Of a stretch of 64,000 bases of DNA, positions 44,992-55,756 are shown piece after piece. A program made the translations under genes and the position numbers. The stretch comes from Rhizobium sp. BT04. GTDB taxonomy: Bacteria; Pseudomonadota; Alphaproteobacteria; Rhizobiales; Rhizobiaceae. The DNA lies in the NCBI RefSeq assembly GCF_030053135.1, contig NZ_CP125652.1, forward strand, positions 868,001-932,000, in the 5' to 3' direction. The notes beneath the pieces are model-generated. The model was not told where the DNA came from, searched no databases, and saw only the letters and a program-made list of their open reading frames with translations. Within the stretch, counting starts at the first letter, position 1. Each line of letters starts with the position of its first letter.

Positions 44992-46449
44992 ATGGACGAT
45001 ATAGTCCCTCGCAGCATCCCGGTTGCCGTGCCCCGCCTGACGCCCATGATCCTCGCGGTCGCCCTGTTCATGGAACAGATGGATTCGACCGTGATCGCCA
45101 CCAGCCTGCCGGCGATCGCAGCCGATATCGGCACCTCGCCGATCGCGCTGAAGCTGGCCGTCACTAGCTATCTCGTGGCGCTGGCGATCTTCATTCCGAT
45201 CAGCGGCTGGATGTCCGATCGTTTCGGCGCACGCAATGTCTTCCGCCTGGCGATCTTCGTCTTCATGATCGGCTCGATTGCCTGCGCCTTTTCCCATTCG
45301 ATCGCGGCCTTCGTCGTCTCACGGCTGATCCAGGGCGCCGACGGCTCGATGATGACGCCGGTCAGCCGCCTGCTTTTGGTCCGGGGAACGCCGCGCCACG
45401 AACTCGTCGATGCCATGGCCTGGCTCACCATTCCGGCACTGATCGGCCCGATCATGGGGCCGCCGATCGGCGGCTTCCTCACCACCTATCTCACCTGGCA
45501 CTGGATCTTCTGGATCAACGTCCCGATCGGCGTGCTCGGCATCATCCTCGTCACGCGCTTCCTGCCGGCGGTCGAGCCGCGCAGTCCGCGGCCGATGGAT
45601 TTTCCCGGCTTCTTCCTCTGCGGCTTCGGCTTTTCCGGCTTCGTCTTCGGCCTGTCGGTCATCAGCCTGCCGGCCGTGCCCGTCGTCTACGGCTACATCA
45701 CTGTGGCGATCGGCGTCCTTGCCGGCCTCCTCTATCTCCTGCATGCCGGCCGCGCGCCCTATCCGCTTCTCGATCCGAAAATGTTCCGCTATCCCCTGTT
45801 CCGGGCGGCGATCCTTGGCGCTTCGAACTTCCGTATGGGGCTCGGCGCCCTGCCCTTCCTAATGCCGCTGATGCTGCAGCTCGGCTTCGGCCTGACGCCA
45901 CTGCAATCGGGCTCGGTCACCTTCGTCAGCGCGCTCGGCTCGATGGGATCGAAATTCGCGGCTTCACGCACCTTCAATGCCTTCGGCTTCCGCACCGTGA
46001 TCTCGATCACCACCTTGCTGGCGGCGATCTTCCTCGGCATCAACGGCCTGTTCACCGCCGAAACGCCGCTGTTCCTGATCATGGCCTGCCTGCTGATCGG
46101 CGGCCTGTTCCGCTCCATGGCTTTCTCGGGCGTCAACGCCATGGCCTTCGGCGATATCGACAATGCCGACAGCAGCCAGGCGACCGCGATCAATGCCGTT
46201 GCCCAGCGCATCTCCATGGCGATGGGTGTGGCGATTGCCGGCGGCATCCTCGAAATTTCCAGCAGCTTCCATGGCGGCAGGCTGCTGGTTTTGGATTTCC
46301 ACATCGCCTTCTTCAGCGTCTCGGCAATTTCGGCGCTGGCCTGCATCACCTTCCTGCGCCTGCCGCGCGATGCCGGCGCAGAACTGACGACGCGCCGCCG
46401 CAAACACCGGCAGGCCGAGCCCGAAGAGGCGATCGCGGAAAACAGCTGA
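44992..46449 (+). CDS. DHA2-type MFS multidrug transporter
   Basis: This 485-residue membrane protein has about 13-14 predicted helices. Typical EmrB/QacA-family motifs are visible: MEQMDSTVIATSLPAIAADIG near residue 27 (motif D1 of DHA2), GWMSDRFGARNVF (motif A) and PALIGPIMGPPIGGFLT (motif C), all pointing to proton-driven drug or metabolite export. No membrane-fusion partner is adjacent. A hydrophilic tail (RRRKHRQAEPEE) lies in the cytoplasm. Confidence 0.88.
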   Translation: MDDIVPRSIPVAVPRLTPMILAVALFMEQMDSTVIATSLPAIAADIGTSPIALKLAVTSYLVALAIFIPISGWMSDRFGARNVFRLAIFVFMIGSIACAFSHSIAAFVVSRLIQGADGSMMTPVSRLLLVRGTPRHELVDAMAWLTIPALIGPIMGPPIGGFLTTYLTWHWIFWINVPIGVLGIILVTRFLPAVEPRSPRPMDFPGFFLCGFGFSGFVFGLSVISLPAVPVVYGYITVAIGVLAGLLYLLHAGRAPYPLLDPKMFRYPLFRAAILGASNFRMGLGALPFLMPLMLQLGFGLTPLQSGSVTFVSALGSMGSKFAASRTFNAFGFRTVISITTLLAAIFLGINGLFTAETPLFLIMACLLIGGLFRSMAFSGVNAMAFGDIDNADSSQATAINAVAQRISMAMGVAIAGGILEISSSFHGGRLLVLDFHIAFFSVSAISALACITFLRLPRDAGAELTTRRRKHRQAEPEEAIAENS

Positions 46450-46521
46450 TCGAGGCAGATCTCCAGTGGGCGTGATAGCGAAATAACACGCGTGTGCTCC
46501 GGCATCCCTTCTACTTTATGA

Positions 46522-46872
46522 TTTCAGCGCCTTGCAGAAAGGCGACTAGGCCTTTCCCGGGCCGCTGCCGAGCAGAGCGCCTCGTTCGACGCCGAACGGG
46601 CTCGCAACGCACTGTTGACGGAGGAGGCGAGCAAGTTCCCAAGATCCTTCGGCGCCGGCAAGGACATGGTCTTCGTCGATGAGATCGAAAAGGACGAATC
46701 GACCTAGACGCTGCAGTCGCAGGCAAGCGTCGCAATAGCGGATGACAAGGGAAGGCCGATCGGCGCCATCACCGTCGGCCTGAACGTCGAGGCTCTCGAT
46801 CTCAGCTTCTGCGTTCATATCGCCCAGAAGCTGCGCGCTTTTGGGCGATATGCTTTTTGCCTCCTGCGGTAA
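46522..46872 (+). pseudogene. Decayed cache/PDC-type sensor protein gene
   Basis: A reading frame without a proper start runs from about 46522 and is broken by TAG at 46705. Across that stop the translation keeps a clear family pattern: GAGKDMVFVDEIEKDEST before it and TLQSQASVAIADDKGRPIGAITVGLNVEAL after it. This is the end of a PDC/cache-fold periplasmic protein common in rhizobia. The N-terminal two thirds and the start are gone. The old gene's terminator (46816-46858) is still in place. Confidence 0.55.
46816..46858 (+). terminator. Strong terminator after the decayed gene
   Basis: CATATCGCCCA (46816-46826) and TGGGCGATATG (46842-46852) form a perfect 11-bp stem, followed by CTTTTTGC. 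It insulates the aroG leader promoter from upstream transcription. Confidence 0.75.
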
Positions 46873-46919
46873 CGATTGGTCGTCCCGCAGGAGCCGGATT
46901 TTCAGGCCGCAAATTCTGC

Positions 46920-46948
46920 GTGACATCATGCGGTTGCGACGCTACATA
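46920..46948 (+). promoter_or_regulatory. Predicted promoter of the aroG leader
   Basis: GTGACA (46920-46925) and TACATA (46943-46948) match the -35 and -10 boxes with a 17-base spacer. The first base of the leader ATG (46955) is 7 bases after the -10 box, so transcription may begin at or next to the start codon, giving a leaderless mRNA. Confidence 0.5.
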
Positions 46949-46954
46949 CGCCTG

Positions 46955-47029
46955 ATGTCGACCACTTCGATCTACGCCTCGCGATTTTATTGGTACCGCT
47001 GCTTCCAGCGGATGCGGGTCTATGCGTAA
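46955..47029 (+). CDS. Predicted aromatic leader peptide of aroG
   Basis: This 24-codon ORF contains the run SRFYWYRCF: Phe, Tyr, Trp, Tyr and Phe codons at 46985-47005, plus Tyr codons at 46973 and 47021. All three aromatic end products of the pathway started by AroG are sensed. No ribosome binding site is visible, but the predicted transcript starts at its ATG, as in the leaderless trp leader of Sinorhizobium. An in-frame ATG at 46928 is an alternative. The peptide lies before a three-way set of hairpins, as in classical attenuators. Confidence 0.55.
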   Translation: MSTTSIYASRFYWYRCFQRMRVYA

Positions 47030-47085
47030 CTGAAGTCGACGCGACGACAACCCGAACAGCCGCTAGTCTACCTGGCGGCTTTTTT
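46996..47085 (+). promoter_or_regulatory. Transcription attenuator of aroG
   Basis: Segment 1 (CCGCTG, 46996-47001) pairs with segment 2 (CAGCGG, 47006-47011). Segment 2 can instead pair through AGCGG (47007-47011) with segment 3 (CCGCT, 47060-47064). Segment 3 also forms the 5' arm of a 9-bp terminator hairpin (47058-47066 with 47072-47080; one G-U pair) followed by six T. A ribosome stalled on the aromatic codons just before segment 1 would favour the 2:3 form and allow readthrough into aroG. Confidence 0.6.
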
Positions 47086-47119
47086 GTTCCGCCCGGTATG
47101 ACCAAACAGGAGCCATACC

Positions 47120-48181
47120 GTGTCCGATACCATTGATGATCTGCGAATTCTCGAGATCACGCCCCTCACCAAACCCGCCGATATCCTCGCGGAAATCCAC
47201 CGCGACGCTGTTGTCACCGAAACCGTGACCAGCAATCGCGATGCGATCCATAAAATTCTCCAGGGCGAAGGCGATCGCCTGGTCGTCGTCATCGGCCCCT
47301 GCTCCATCCACGACCCCGTTGCCGCCCGGGAATATGCCGCGCGGCTCCAGGAGCAACGACATCGCTTTTCCGACGACCTCGAAATCGTCATGCGCGTCTA
47401 CTTCGAAAAGCCTCGCACCACCGTCGGCTGGAAGGGCCTGATAAACGACCCGCATCTCGACGGCAGCTATCGCATCGAGGAAGGCTTGAGGATTGCCAGG
47501 CGCCTGCTGCTCGACATCAATGCCATGAGCCTTCCGGCCGGCGTGGAATTCCTCGACACGATCACGCCGCAATACATTGCCGACCTCGTCAGCTGGGGCG
47601 CGATCGGCGCTCGCACGACCGAAAGCCAGATCCATCGGCAGCTCGCCTCCGGCCTCTCCTGCCCGATCGGCTTCAAGAACGGCACCGACGGGAGCGCCCG
47701 CGTCGCACTCGATGCGATCCTGGCCGCATCGCAGCCGCATCACTTCCCCGCCGTCACCAAGGACGGACAGGCGGCGATCGCCTCGACGAAGGGCAATGAG
47801 GACTGCCACATCATCCTGCGCGGCGGCAAACAGCCGAACTATGAGGCGGCCGATGTCGAAGCGGTGACCACCGAAGCCGTCAAGCTCGGCGTTGCCCCGC
47901 GCATTCTCGTCGATGCCAGCCATGCCAACAGCGGCAAGGACCCGATGAACCAGCCGCGCGTCGTCAAATCCGTCGCCGCGCAGATCGCCGCCGGAAACCG
48001 CGACATCAAGGGCATGATGATCGAAAGCAACCTTGTTGCCGGCCGCCAGGATCTCCTTCCCGGCAAGCCGTTGGTCTACGGCCAGTCGATCACCGATGGC
48101 TGCATCGACTGGGATATGTCGGTCGCGGTGCTGGAAGACCTGGCACAATCCGCCCGCGAGCGGCGCCGGATTCGCGTTTAG
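47120..48181 (+). CDS. aroG: DAHP synthase, class I (AroFGH type)
   Basis: This 353-residue enzyme joins phosphoenolpyruvate and erythrose 4-phosphate, the first step of the shikimate pathway. The family motifs GPCSIHDP (near residue 60), GVEFLDTITPQY and SWGAIGARTTESQIHR are all present; it resembles the enterobacterial feedback-regulated AroG/F/H isozymes. A GTG start at 47120 follows AGGAG at 8 bases. It appears to be controlled by the attenuator just upstream. A second, unrelated DAHP synthase (class II) is encoded at 54126. Confidence 0.93.
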   Translation: MSDTIDDLRILEITPLTKPADILAEIHRDAVVTETVTSNRDAIHKILQGEGDRLVVVIGPCSIHDPVAAREYAARLQEQRHRFSDDLEIVMRVYFEKPRTTVGWKGLINDPHLDGSYRIEEGLRIARRLLLDINAMSLPAGVEFLDTITPQYIADLVSWGAIGARTTESQIHRQLASGLSCPIGFKNGTDGSARVALDAILAASQPHHFPAVTKDGQAAIASTKGNEDCHIILRGGKQPNYEAADVEAVTTEAVKLGVAPRILVDASHANSGKDPMNQPRVVKSVAAQIAAGNRDIKGMMIESNLVAGRQDLLPGKPLVYGQSITDGCIDWDMSVAVLEDLAQSARERRRIRV

Positions 48182-49005
48182 GCGGTGGGGAAATAGCGCA
48201 CATAGGCGAATTCTTCGCCATCAGGAGACCAGCAGGGCACGTTGATGGTGCCCTGCCCGCCGAACAGCTCGAACAGCGTCTTCAGATTGCCGCCGTCCAT
48301 GTCCATCAGCCGCAGCCGCACGTCGAGATCGCGGGGATGATCGAAGACCGAGGGGTCGTAGGACAGGATCAGCACCTTGTCGTTTTTGGGCGACGGATGG
48401 GCGAACCAGTTGCCCTGATTGTCCGAGGTGACCTGCTCCAGCCCGGTGCCGTCGGGGTGAATGCGCCAGATCTGCATCAAACCGGTGCGGCTGGAATTGA
48501 AATAGATCCATTGCCCGTCGGCGGAATAATCCGGTCCGTCATTACGGCCCTCGCCATGCGTCAGCCGCGTCTCGGCGCCGCCGTCGACAGAGATCGTAAA
48601 GATGTCGAAAAGGTCGTCGCGGATGCCACAATAGGCAAGCTGGCGGCCATCCGGCGACCAGCCATGCCAGTAGGATGGCAGGTTTTGCGTGACGAGCCGC
48701 GGCGTACCGCCTTCGATCGGCTGGACGTAGATCGCCGACTTGCCGAATTCGGTCTTGTCCGAGATAACAATCTGAGTGCCATCGGGCGAAATGCCGTGAT
48801 CATTGTTGCAGTTGACGGCAAAGCCGGTATCGACCTTGGTGACCTCGCCGCCATCGAGCGGCAGCCGGTAGAGCAGCCCGTCGCCGTTCAGCAGCAGATA
48901 GGAACCATCAGGCGAAAAGTTCGGCGCTTCAACCAGCCTGTCCGTCTGCCAGACTTCGCGCGCCCTGCCCGTCCTGACATTATAGATCTCGACCGAGCTG
49001 CGCAT
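48178..49005 (-). CDS. TolB-like beta-propeller protein
   Basis: This 275-residue protein consists of WD40-like PD40 repeats: FSPDGSYLLLNG, ISPDGTQIVISDK, WSPDGRQLAYCG, YSADGQWIYFNSS, WSPDGEEFAYVRY. It has no signal peptide, so it is probably a cytoplasmic propeller, unlike periplasmic TolB. Function unknown; relatives bind peptides or oligogalacturonides. GGGAGGAAAC directly before the ATG at 49005 fixes the start. Its stop overlaps the aroG stop tail to tail by 4 bases. Confidence 0.85.
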   Translation of the reverse strand: MRSSVEIYNVRTGRAREVWQTDRLVEAPNFSPDGSYLLLNGDGLLYRLPLDGGEVTKVDTGFAVNCNNDHGISPDGTQIVISDKTEFGKSAIYVQPIEGGTPRLVTQNLPSYWHGWSPDGRQLAYCGIRDDLFDIFTISVDGGAETRLTHGEGRNDGPDYSADGQWIYFNSSRTGLMQIWRIHPDGTGLEQVTSDNQGNWFAHPSPKNDKVLILSYDPSVFDHPRDLDVRLRLMDMDGGNLKTLFELFGGQGTINVPCWSPDGEEFAYVRYFPTA

Positions 49006-49049
49006 GTTTCCTCCCAAAAATCTCCACGCCGTCAGCGATCCCGATTGCG

Positions 49050-50729
49050 CTAGCGATCCCGGAACCGGTTGGTGATCGGATAGCGCCGGTCGCGCCCGAA
49101 ATTCTTCTTGGTGATCTTCACGCCCGGCGCCGATTGCCGGCGCTTGTATTCGGCGAGATAGAGCAGGTGCTCGACGCGGTGGACGGTCGCCACGTCATGG
49201 CCGCGCGCGACGATCTCTTCGACCGCCATCTCCTTTTCCACCAGGCATTCGAGGATATCGTCGAGAACGGGATAGGGCGGCAGCGAATCCTGATCCTTCT
49301 GGTCGGGACGCAGTTCGGCCGACGGCGCCTTGTCGATGATGTTCCGCGGGATCACCTCGCCGGAGGGACCGAGCGCACCCGGCGGCACATTCTCATTGCG
49401 CCAGCGCGACAGCGCATAGACCTGCATCTTGTAGAGGTCCTTGATCGGATTGAAGCCACCGTTCATGTCGCCATAGAGTGTGGCGTAGCCGACCGACATC
49501 TCCGACTTGTTGCCCGTCGTCACCACCATCGAGCCGAACTTGTTGGAGATCGCCATCAGGATGACGCCGCGGGCACGGCTCTGCAGGTTCTCCTCGGTGA
49601 TGCCGCTGTCCGTGCCCTCGAAAAGGCTGGCGAGCGCACCGCTGAATCCCGTCACCGGCTCTTCGATCGGCACGATGTCGTACCGGCAGCCGAGCGCTTT
49701 GGCGCAATCGGCCGCGTCCTTCAGCGAATTCTCGGACGTATAGCGGTAGGGCAGCATGACGGTGCGCACCCGCTCCTCGCCTAGCGCGTCGACGGCGATG
49801 GCCGCGCAGATCGCCGAGTCGATGCCGCCGGAAAGGCCGAGCACGACTGTTTTGAAGCCGTTCTTGTTGACGTAGTCGCGAAAGCCGAGCAGGCAGGCGC
49901 GGTAATCGGCCTCCTCGCCTTCAGGGATATGCGCCATCGGCCCTTCGGCGCAATGCCAGCCGGCCTCGCCGCGCTTCCAGGTGGTCACCGCAAGCGCGGT
50001 CTCGAACTGGCTCATCTGGAAGGCCAAAGACTTATCGGCGTTGAAGGCGAAGCTCGCCCCGTCGAAGACCAGTTCGTCCTGGCCGCCGAGCTGTGCGGCG
50101 TAGACCAGTGGCAGGCCCGTCTCGATCACCTGCTTCAGCACCACCTGATGGCGGATATCGACCTTGCCGCGATAATAAGGCGAACCGTTCGGCGACAGCA
50201 GGATCTCGGCCCCGCTTTCGGCCAGCGTCTCGCACACGCCGAGATCGCCCCAGATATCCTCGCAGATCGGAATGCCGATCCGCACGCCGCGGAAATTCAC
50301 CGGCCCCGGCATGGCGCCTTGGTTGAAGACCCGCTTCTCGTCGAATTCGCCGTAATTCGGCAGGTCGATCTTGTCGCGCACAGCAATCACCTTGCCGCCG
50401 TCGAGCACGGCGACGGAATTGTAGCGCCCGGTCTCATCCTGCCGGGGAAAGCCGATGAGGACGCCGGGCCCGTCATCGGCGGTATCGGCGGCCAGGCTCT
50501 CGACCGCTTTCCAGCAGGCCCGGATGAAGGCCGGCTTCAGCACCAGATCCTCCGGCGGGTAGCCGGAGATGAAAAGCTCGGTCAGGACGAGCAGATGTGC
50601 GCCCTCCCGGGCAGCGTCAGCGCGCGCCTCACGCGCTTTGGCGAGATTGGCTGCGACGTCGCCGACCGTTGGATTGAGCTGGCCGATGGCGATGCGGAAG
50701 ATATCAGAGAGAGCGTTTTCCTGTGTCAT
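49050..50729 (-). CDS. nadE: Glutamine-dependent NAD+ synthetase
   Basis: This 559-residue two-domain enzyme makes NAD+ from nicotinic acid adenine dinucleotide, ATP and glutamine. The N-terminal nitrilase-type glutaminase domain (about residues 10-265) has the triad Glu (LTELFISGYPPED), Lys (RDKIDLPNYGEFDE) and Cys (GIPICEDIWGD); the C-terminal synthetase domain has the P-loop VVLGLSGGIDSAI and YRYTSE. The start at 50729 matches the family N-terminus (IAIGQLNPTVGD). Confidence 0.95.
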   Translation of the reverse strand: MTQENALSDIFRIAIGQLNPTVGDVAANLAKAREARADAAREGAHLLVLTELFISGYPPEDLVLKPAFIRACWKAVESLAADTADDGPGVLIGFPRQDETGRYNSVAVLDGGKVIAVRDKIDLPNYGEFDEKRVFNQGAMPGPVNFRGVRIGIPICEDIWGDLGVCETLAESGAEILLSPNGSPYYRGKVDIRHQVVLKQVIETGLPLVYAAQLGGQDELVFDGASFAFNADKSLAFQMSQFETALAVTTWKRGEAGWHCAEGPMAHIPEGEEADYRACLLGFRDYVNKNGFKTVVLGLSGGIDSAICAAIAVDALGEERVRTVMLPYRYTSENSLKDAADCAKALGCRYDIVPIEEPVTGFSGALASLFEGTDSGITEENLQSRARGVILMAISNKFGSMVVTTGNKSEMSVGYATLYGDMNGGFNPIKDLYKMQVYALSRWRNENVPPGALGPSGEVIPRNIIDKAPSAELRPDQKDQDSLPPYPVLDDILECLVEKEMAVEEIVARGHDVATVHRVEHLLYLAEYKRRQSAPGVKITKKNFGRDRRYPITNRFRDR

Positions 50730-50906
50730 GTCATTTATTTAGCCTGCAGCTTCCGCAACGGCAACATGTTCGCTGCGAAAGCACCACCCGGCAGTGACGA
50801 AATTTTTATGAAGGGTGCGCCAGAGCGCCGCGGGACTCGATACACATTGCAATTTACAGACGGAGCGGAATACTGCGCCGGAAGCGACAGCATCGGAAAC
50901 ACAGCC

Positions 50907-51437
50907 ATGAATAACTTTTCGAACTTCGTGCACCATCATTTCGACAAGCCAGCCGAAGAGCTCGGCACGATCGAGAAGCGCGTGCTGGCAAAAGCGCACG
51001 CGCGCAAGATCATCTCGACCGACGTCAATGCCGCCTTCTCCGCCGAAGCCTCATTCGGCGAGCGTGTCGCCGACGGCATCGCCCGCGTCGGTGGCTCCTG
51101 GTCCTTCATCATCGCCTTCCTCGCCTTTCTCGTCGTCTGGACTGTGATCAACACCATCATCCTGGCGACCGGCGCCTTCGACCCCTATCCCTTCGTCTTC
51201 CTGAACCTGATCCTGTCGATGATCGCCGCCATCCAGGCGCCGATCATCATGATGTCGCAGAACCGCCAGGCCGAACGCGACCGCTTCGAGGCCGCCAAGG
51301 ATTACGAAGTCAATCTCAAGGCCGAACTCGAAGTGCTCTCCCTGCACCAGAAGATCGACATGAGCGTGCTGACCGAACTCACGGCGCTACGCGAGGACGT
51401 GGCTCGCCTTAGTGCTGCGCTTGCCGCCAAAGGCTAA
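50907..51437 (+). CDS. DUF1003 membrane protein
   Basis: This 176-residue protein has two transmembrane helices (about residues 68-90 and 103-125; FIIAFLAFLVVWTVINTIIL and FVFLNLILSMIAAIQAPIIMMSQNRQ), the DUF1003 signature, then a cytoplasmic helix. Function unknown; some relatives are linked with small-molecule or metal transport. The ATG at 50907 gives the family start (NNFSNFVHHHF); the frame is open further upstream, without a good site. Confidence 0.8.
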   Translation: MNNFSNFVHHHFDKPAEELGTIEKRVLAKAHARKIISTDVNAAFSAEASFGERVADGIARVGGSWSFIIAFLAFLVVWTVINTIILATGAFDPYPFVFLNLILSMIAAIQAPIIMMSQNRQAERDRFEAAKDYEVNLKAELEVLSLHQKIDMSVLTELTALREDVARLSAALAAKG

Positions 51438-51438
51438 T

Positions 51439-51483
51439 GCATGTCGCCCAAAAGTGTGCAGCGGTTTTGGGGCCACGACATGC
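51439..51483. repeat. 45-bp palindromic intergenic repeat, second copy
   Basis: GCATGTCG (51439-51446) and CGACATGC (51476-51483) frame a core with CCCAAAA against TTTTGGG. It matches 15525-15569 in length, arms and core apart from a few core bases. It begins just after the DUF1003 stop and may double as its transcript end. Confidence 0.75.
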
Positions 51484-51531
51484 ATCAGATAAAAACTTAA
51501 AGCGCATAGCATCAATCCGATACGACGCGCC

Positions 51532-51930
51532 TTAAGTCGAATTCACCGCATATTGCGGCAGGCCATCCGTTATCTCGTAGAAATCGCCCTTGTCGGCGCA
51601 GTAGATGTGGTGGCCGAAGGCCAGCCCGCTCGGTTCGTCGAAAGCGCCCGCCATGATCGAAATCTCCGCCGATCGGTCGCCCTGCCAAAACAGCGCGGAG
51701 CCGCAATTCCCGCAGAAGCCGCGCTGCGCCTCTTCACTCGAGCGGTACCAGCGGATCGCTTCAGCGCCTTCGATCGAAAGAGCGGGACGCGGCACGTTGA
51801 CCGCGGCGTAATACAGCCCCGTCTGCCGGCGGCACTGCGAGCAATGGCAGCCGACCACAGGTCCTGGCCTCGCCGTAGTCAAAAATCGCACGGCGCCGCA
51901 AAGACAGCCGCCTGTATGCCGTTCGGTCAT
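51532..51930 (-). CDS. GFA-family zinc protein
   Basis: This 132-residue protein has the three zinc-binding clusters of the GFA (glutathione-dependent formaldehyde-activating) family: GCLCGAVRF (residues 7-15), GCHCSQCRRQTG (near residue 27) and FCGNCGSALFWQ (near residue 73). Most members are not proven to act on formaldehyde, so I call it by family only. GGGAGAG precedes the ATG at 51930. Confidence 0.9.
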   Translation of the reverse strand: MTERHTGGCLCGAVRFLTTARPGPVVGCHCSQCRRQTGLYYAAVNVPRPALSIEGAEAIRWYRSSEEAQRGFCGNCGSALFWQGDRSAEISIMAGAFDEPSGLAFGHHIYCADKGDFYEITDGLPQYAVNST

Positions 51931-52214
51931 GATCGCTCTCCCGTTTACGACTGAACGTTGCCGCCGATCACCGCTGGCGTCAAATCCAAACCGCTCAACA
52001 AAATCATCAGAAATCTTGAAGGTCGCTGGTGATTTTGGCTTGAGCCACCCTGTTGCCTGCCGACAACACTCGGCAACCTCCTCCCATCGCCGGTTGAATC
52101 GATCGCCGTTGTCGGCGATAATCCGCATCTATTCATACAACCTCCGGGAGGCTGACATGAGAGCGACCCTGTCCAAACAGAAAGGAAAAATCCCCCACAA
52201 GGACATTCAGCTTC

Positions 52215-54050
<1,836 letters not shown>

Positions 54051-54074
54051 GCGGTTGGACACCTCCGCAGCAAT

Positions 54075-54102
54075 AAAAAACCCGGCATCGCGCCGGGTTT
54101 TT
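54075..54102. terminator. Bidirectional terminator between ABC exporter and class II DAHP synthase genes
   Basis: CCCGGC (54081-54086) and GCCGGG (54092-54097) form a stem that has an A run on its left and a T run on its right, so it works in both directions between two converging genes. Confidence 0.85.
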
Positions 54103-54125
54103 CGTCATTCCTTCAGCGGCTGGTT

Positions 54126-55499
54126 TCAGCCGTTGGCAACCAGGCGTTTCTCGTCGCGGCCGCCCTTCATGCGCTCGGCCAGCAGGAAGGCAAGCTCGAG
54201 CGCCTGGTCGGAGTTAAGGCGCGGGTCGCAATGGGTATGGTAGCGATCCTGCAGGTCGTCGGCGGTAACGGCGCGGGCGCCGCCGGTGCACTCGGTCACG
54301 TCCTTGCCGGTCATCTCGATATGGATGCCGCCGGGATGCGAGCCTTCGGCGCGGTGGATCTGGAAGAAGCTTTCGACTTCCGACAGGATCCGCTCGAAGG
54401 GACGGGTCTTGTAGTTGTTGAGCGTGATCGTGTTGCCATGCATCGGGTCGCAGGACCAGACGACCTTGCGGCCCTCGCGCTCGACGGCGCGAATGAGCTT
54501 CGGCAGGCTCTCGGCAACCTTTTCGTGGCCGAAACGGCAGATCAGCGTCAGGCGGCCGGCTTCGTTCGCCGGGTTCAGAATGTCGATCAGCTGCAGCAGA
54601 TCGTCGGCCTGCAACGACGGGCCGCATTTCAGGCCGATCGGGTTCTTGATGCCGCGGCAATATTCGACATGCGCATGGTCGGCCTGGCGCGTGCGGTCGC
54701 CGATCCAGATCATGTGGCCGGAGGTCGCGTACCAGTCGCCCGAAGTGGAATCGACGCGGGTCAGCGCCTCCTCGTAGCCGAGCAGCAGCGCCTCATGGCT
54801 AGTGAAGAAATCGGTCTCGCGCAAGCTCGGATGATTTTCCGAGGTGATGCCGATCGCCTTCATGAAATCCATGGTTTCGCTGATGCGGTCGGCAAGCTTG
54901 CGGTAGCGCTCGCCCTGCGGGCTGTCCTTGACGAAGCCGAGCATCCACTGATGCACGTTTTCGAGATTGGCGTAACCGCCCATCGCGAAGGCGCGCAGAA
55001 GGTTCAGCGTCGCTGCCGACTGGCGGTAGGCCATGGCCTGGCGTTCCGGGTTCGGAATGCGCGACTCCTCGGTGAATTCGATGCCGTTGATGATGTCGCC
55101 GCGATAGGCCGGCAGCGTGACATCGCCCTGTTTCTCGACATTCGACGAACGCGGCTTGGCGAACTGGCCGGCGATGCGGCCGACCTTGACGACCGGCAGC
55201 TGCGCGCCGAAGGTCAGCACGACGGCCATCTGCAAGAAGGCGCGGAAGAAGTCGCGAATATTGTCTGCGCCGTGTTCGGCAAAGCTCTCGGCGCAGTCGC
55301 CGCCCTGCAGCAGGAAGCCGTTGCCTTCGGCGACATTGGCAAGATGCTTTTTCAGGCGGCGCGCTTCACCGGCAAAGACGAGCGGCGGATAGCTGGCGAG
55401 CGTGGCTTCCGTTGCCGCCAAAGCGGCTGCGTCGGGATATTCCGGAACCTGCAGGATCGGCTTTTGCCGCCAGCTGCTCGGGGTCCAATTCTCTGCCAT
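54126..55499 (-). CDS. aroF: DAHP synthase, class II (plant-like)
   Basis: This 457-residue enzyme catalyses the same reaction as the class I enzyme at 47120 but belongs to the plant-type class II family. Typical parts are QQ-/GDCAESF ([10 protein letters not shown], near residue 85), [14 protein letters not shown] (near 123), CDPMHGNT and [15 protein letters not shown]. It is longer and unrelated in sequence to class I. Class II enzymes are typically the main DAHP synthase in rhizobia. I chose the ATG at 55499 after GAGGTGA; a GTG at 55508 is an alternative. Confidence 0.93.
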   Translation of the reverse strand: MAENWTPSSWRQKPILQVPEYPDAAALAATEATLASYPPLVFAGEARRLKKHLANVAEGNGFLLQGGDCAESFAEHGADNIRDFFRAFLQMAVVLTFGAQLPVVKVGRIAGQFAKPRSSNVEKQGDVTLPAYRGDIINGIEFTEESRIPNPERQAMAYRQSAATLNLLRAFAMGGYANLENVHQWMLGFVKDSPQGERYRKLADRISETMDFMKAIGITSENHPSLRETDFFTSHEALLLGYEEALTRVDSTSGDWYATSGHMIWIGDRTRQADHAHVEYCRGIKNPIGLKCGPSLQADDLLQLIDILNPANEAGRLTLICRFGHEKVAESLPKLIRAVEREGRKVVWSCDPMHGNTITLNNYKTRPFERILSEVESFFQIHRAEGSHPGGIHIEMTGKDVTECTGGARAVTADDLQDRYHTHCDPRLNSDQALELAFLLAERMKGGRDEKRLVANG

Positions 55500-55756
55500 T
55501 TCACTCACCTCACTCGCACCCGTCCCCGGGATGCCCCTATCCTTAATTGCGGCGGCTTATAGACCTTTAGATCGGCCTTGCAAAGGCCAATCACCCAGAG
55601 CGCGATCGCCCGCGCTGTCGCCGCCGGCGAAAGCTCGCATATAGGTAGCAAAAGCCGTCAACTCTACCATTAAACCAACATATACTATGTCGATTTCCCT
55701 ATATTTTAGACTTTGCATGTAAAACCGCAGAAGGGTTTCAACATTGGGGACATGTC

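Noticed and set aside
48178..49005. TolB of the Tol-Pal system
   Set aside because: It has no signal peptide and no tol or pal neighbours; only the propeller repeat is shared.
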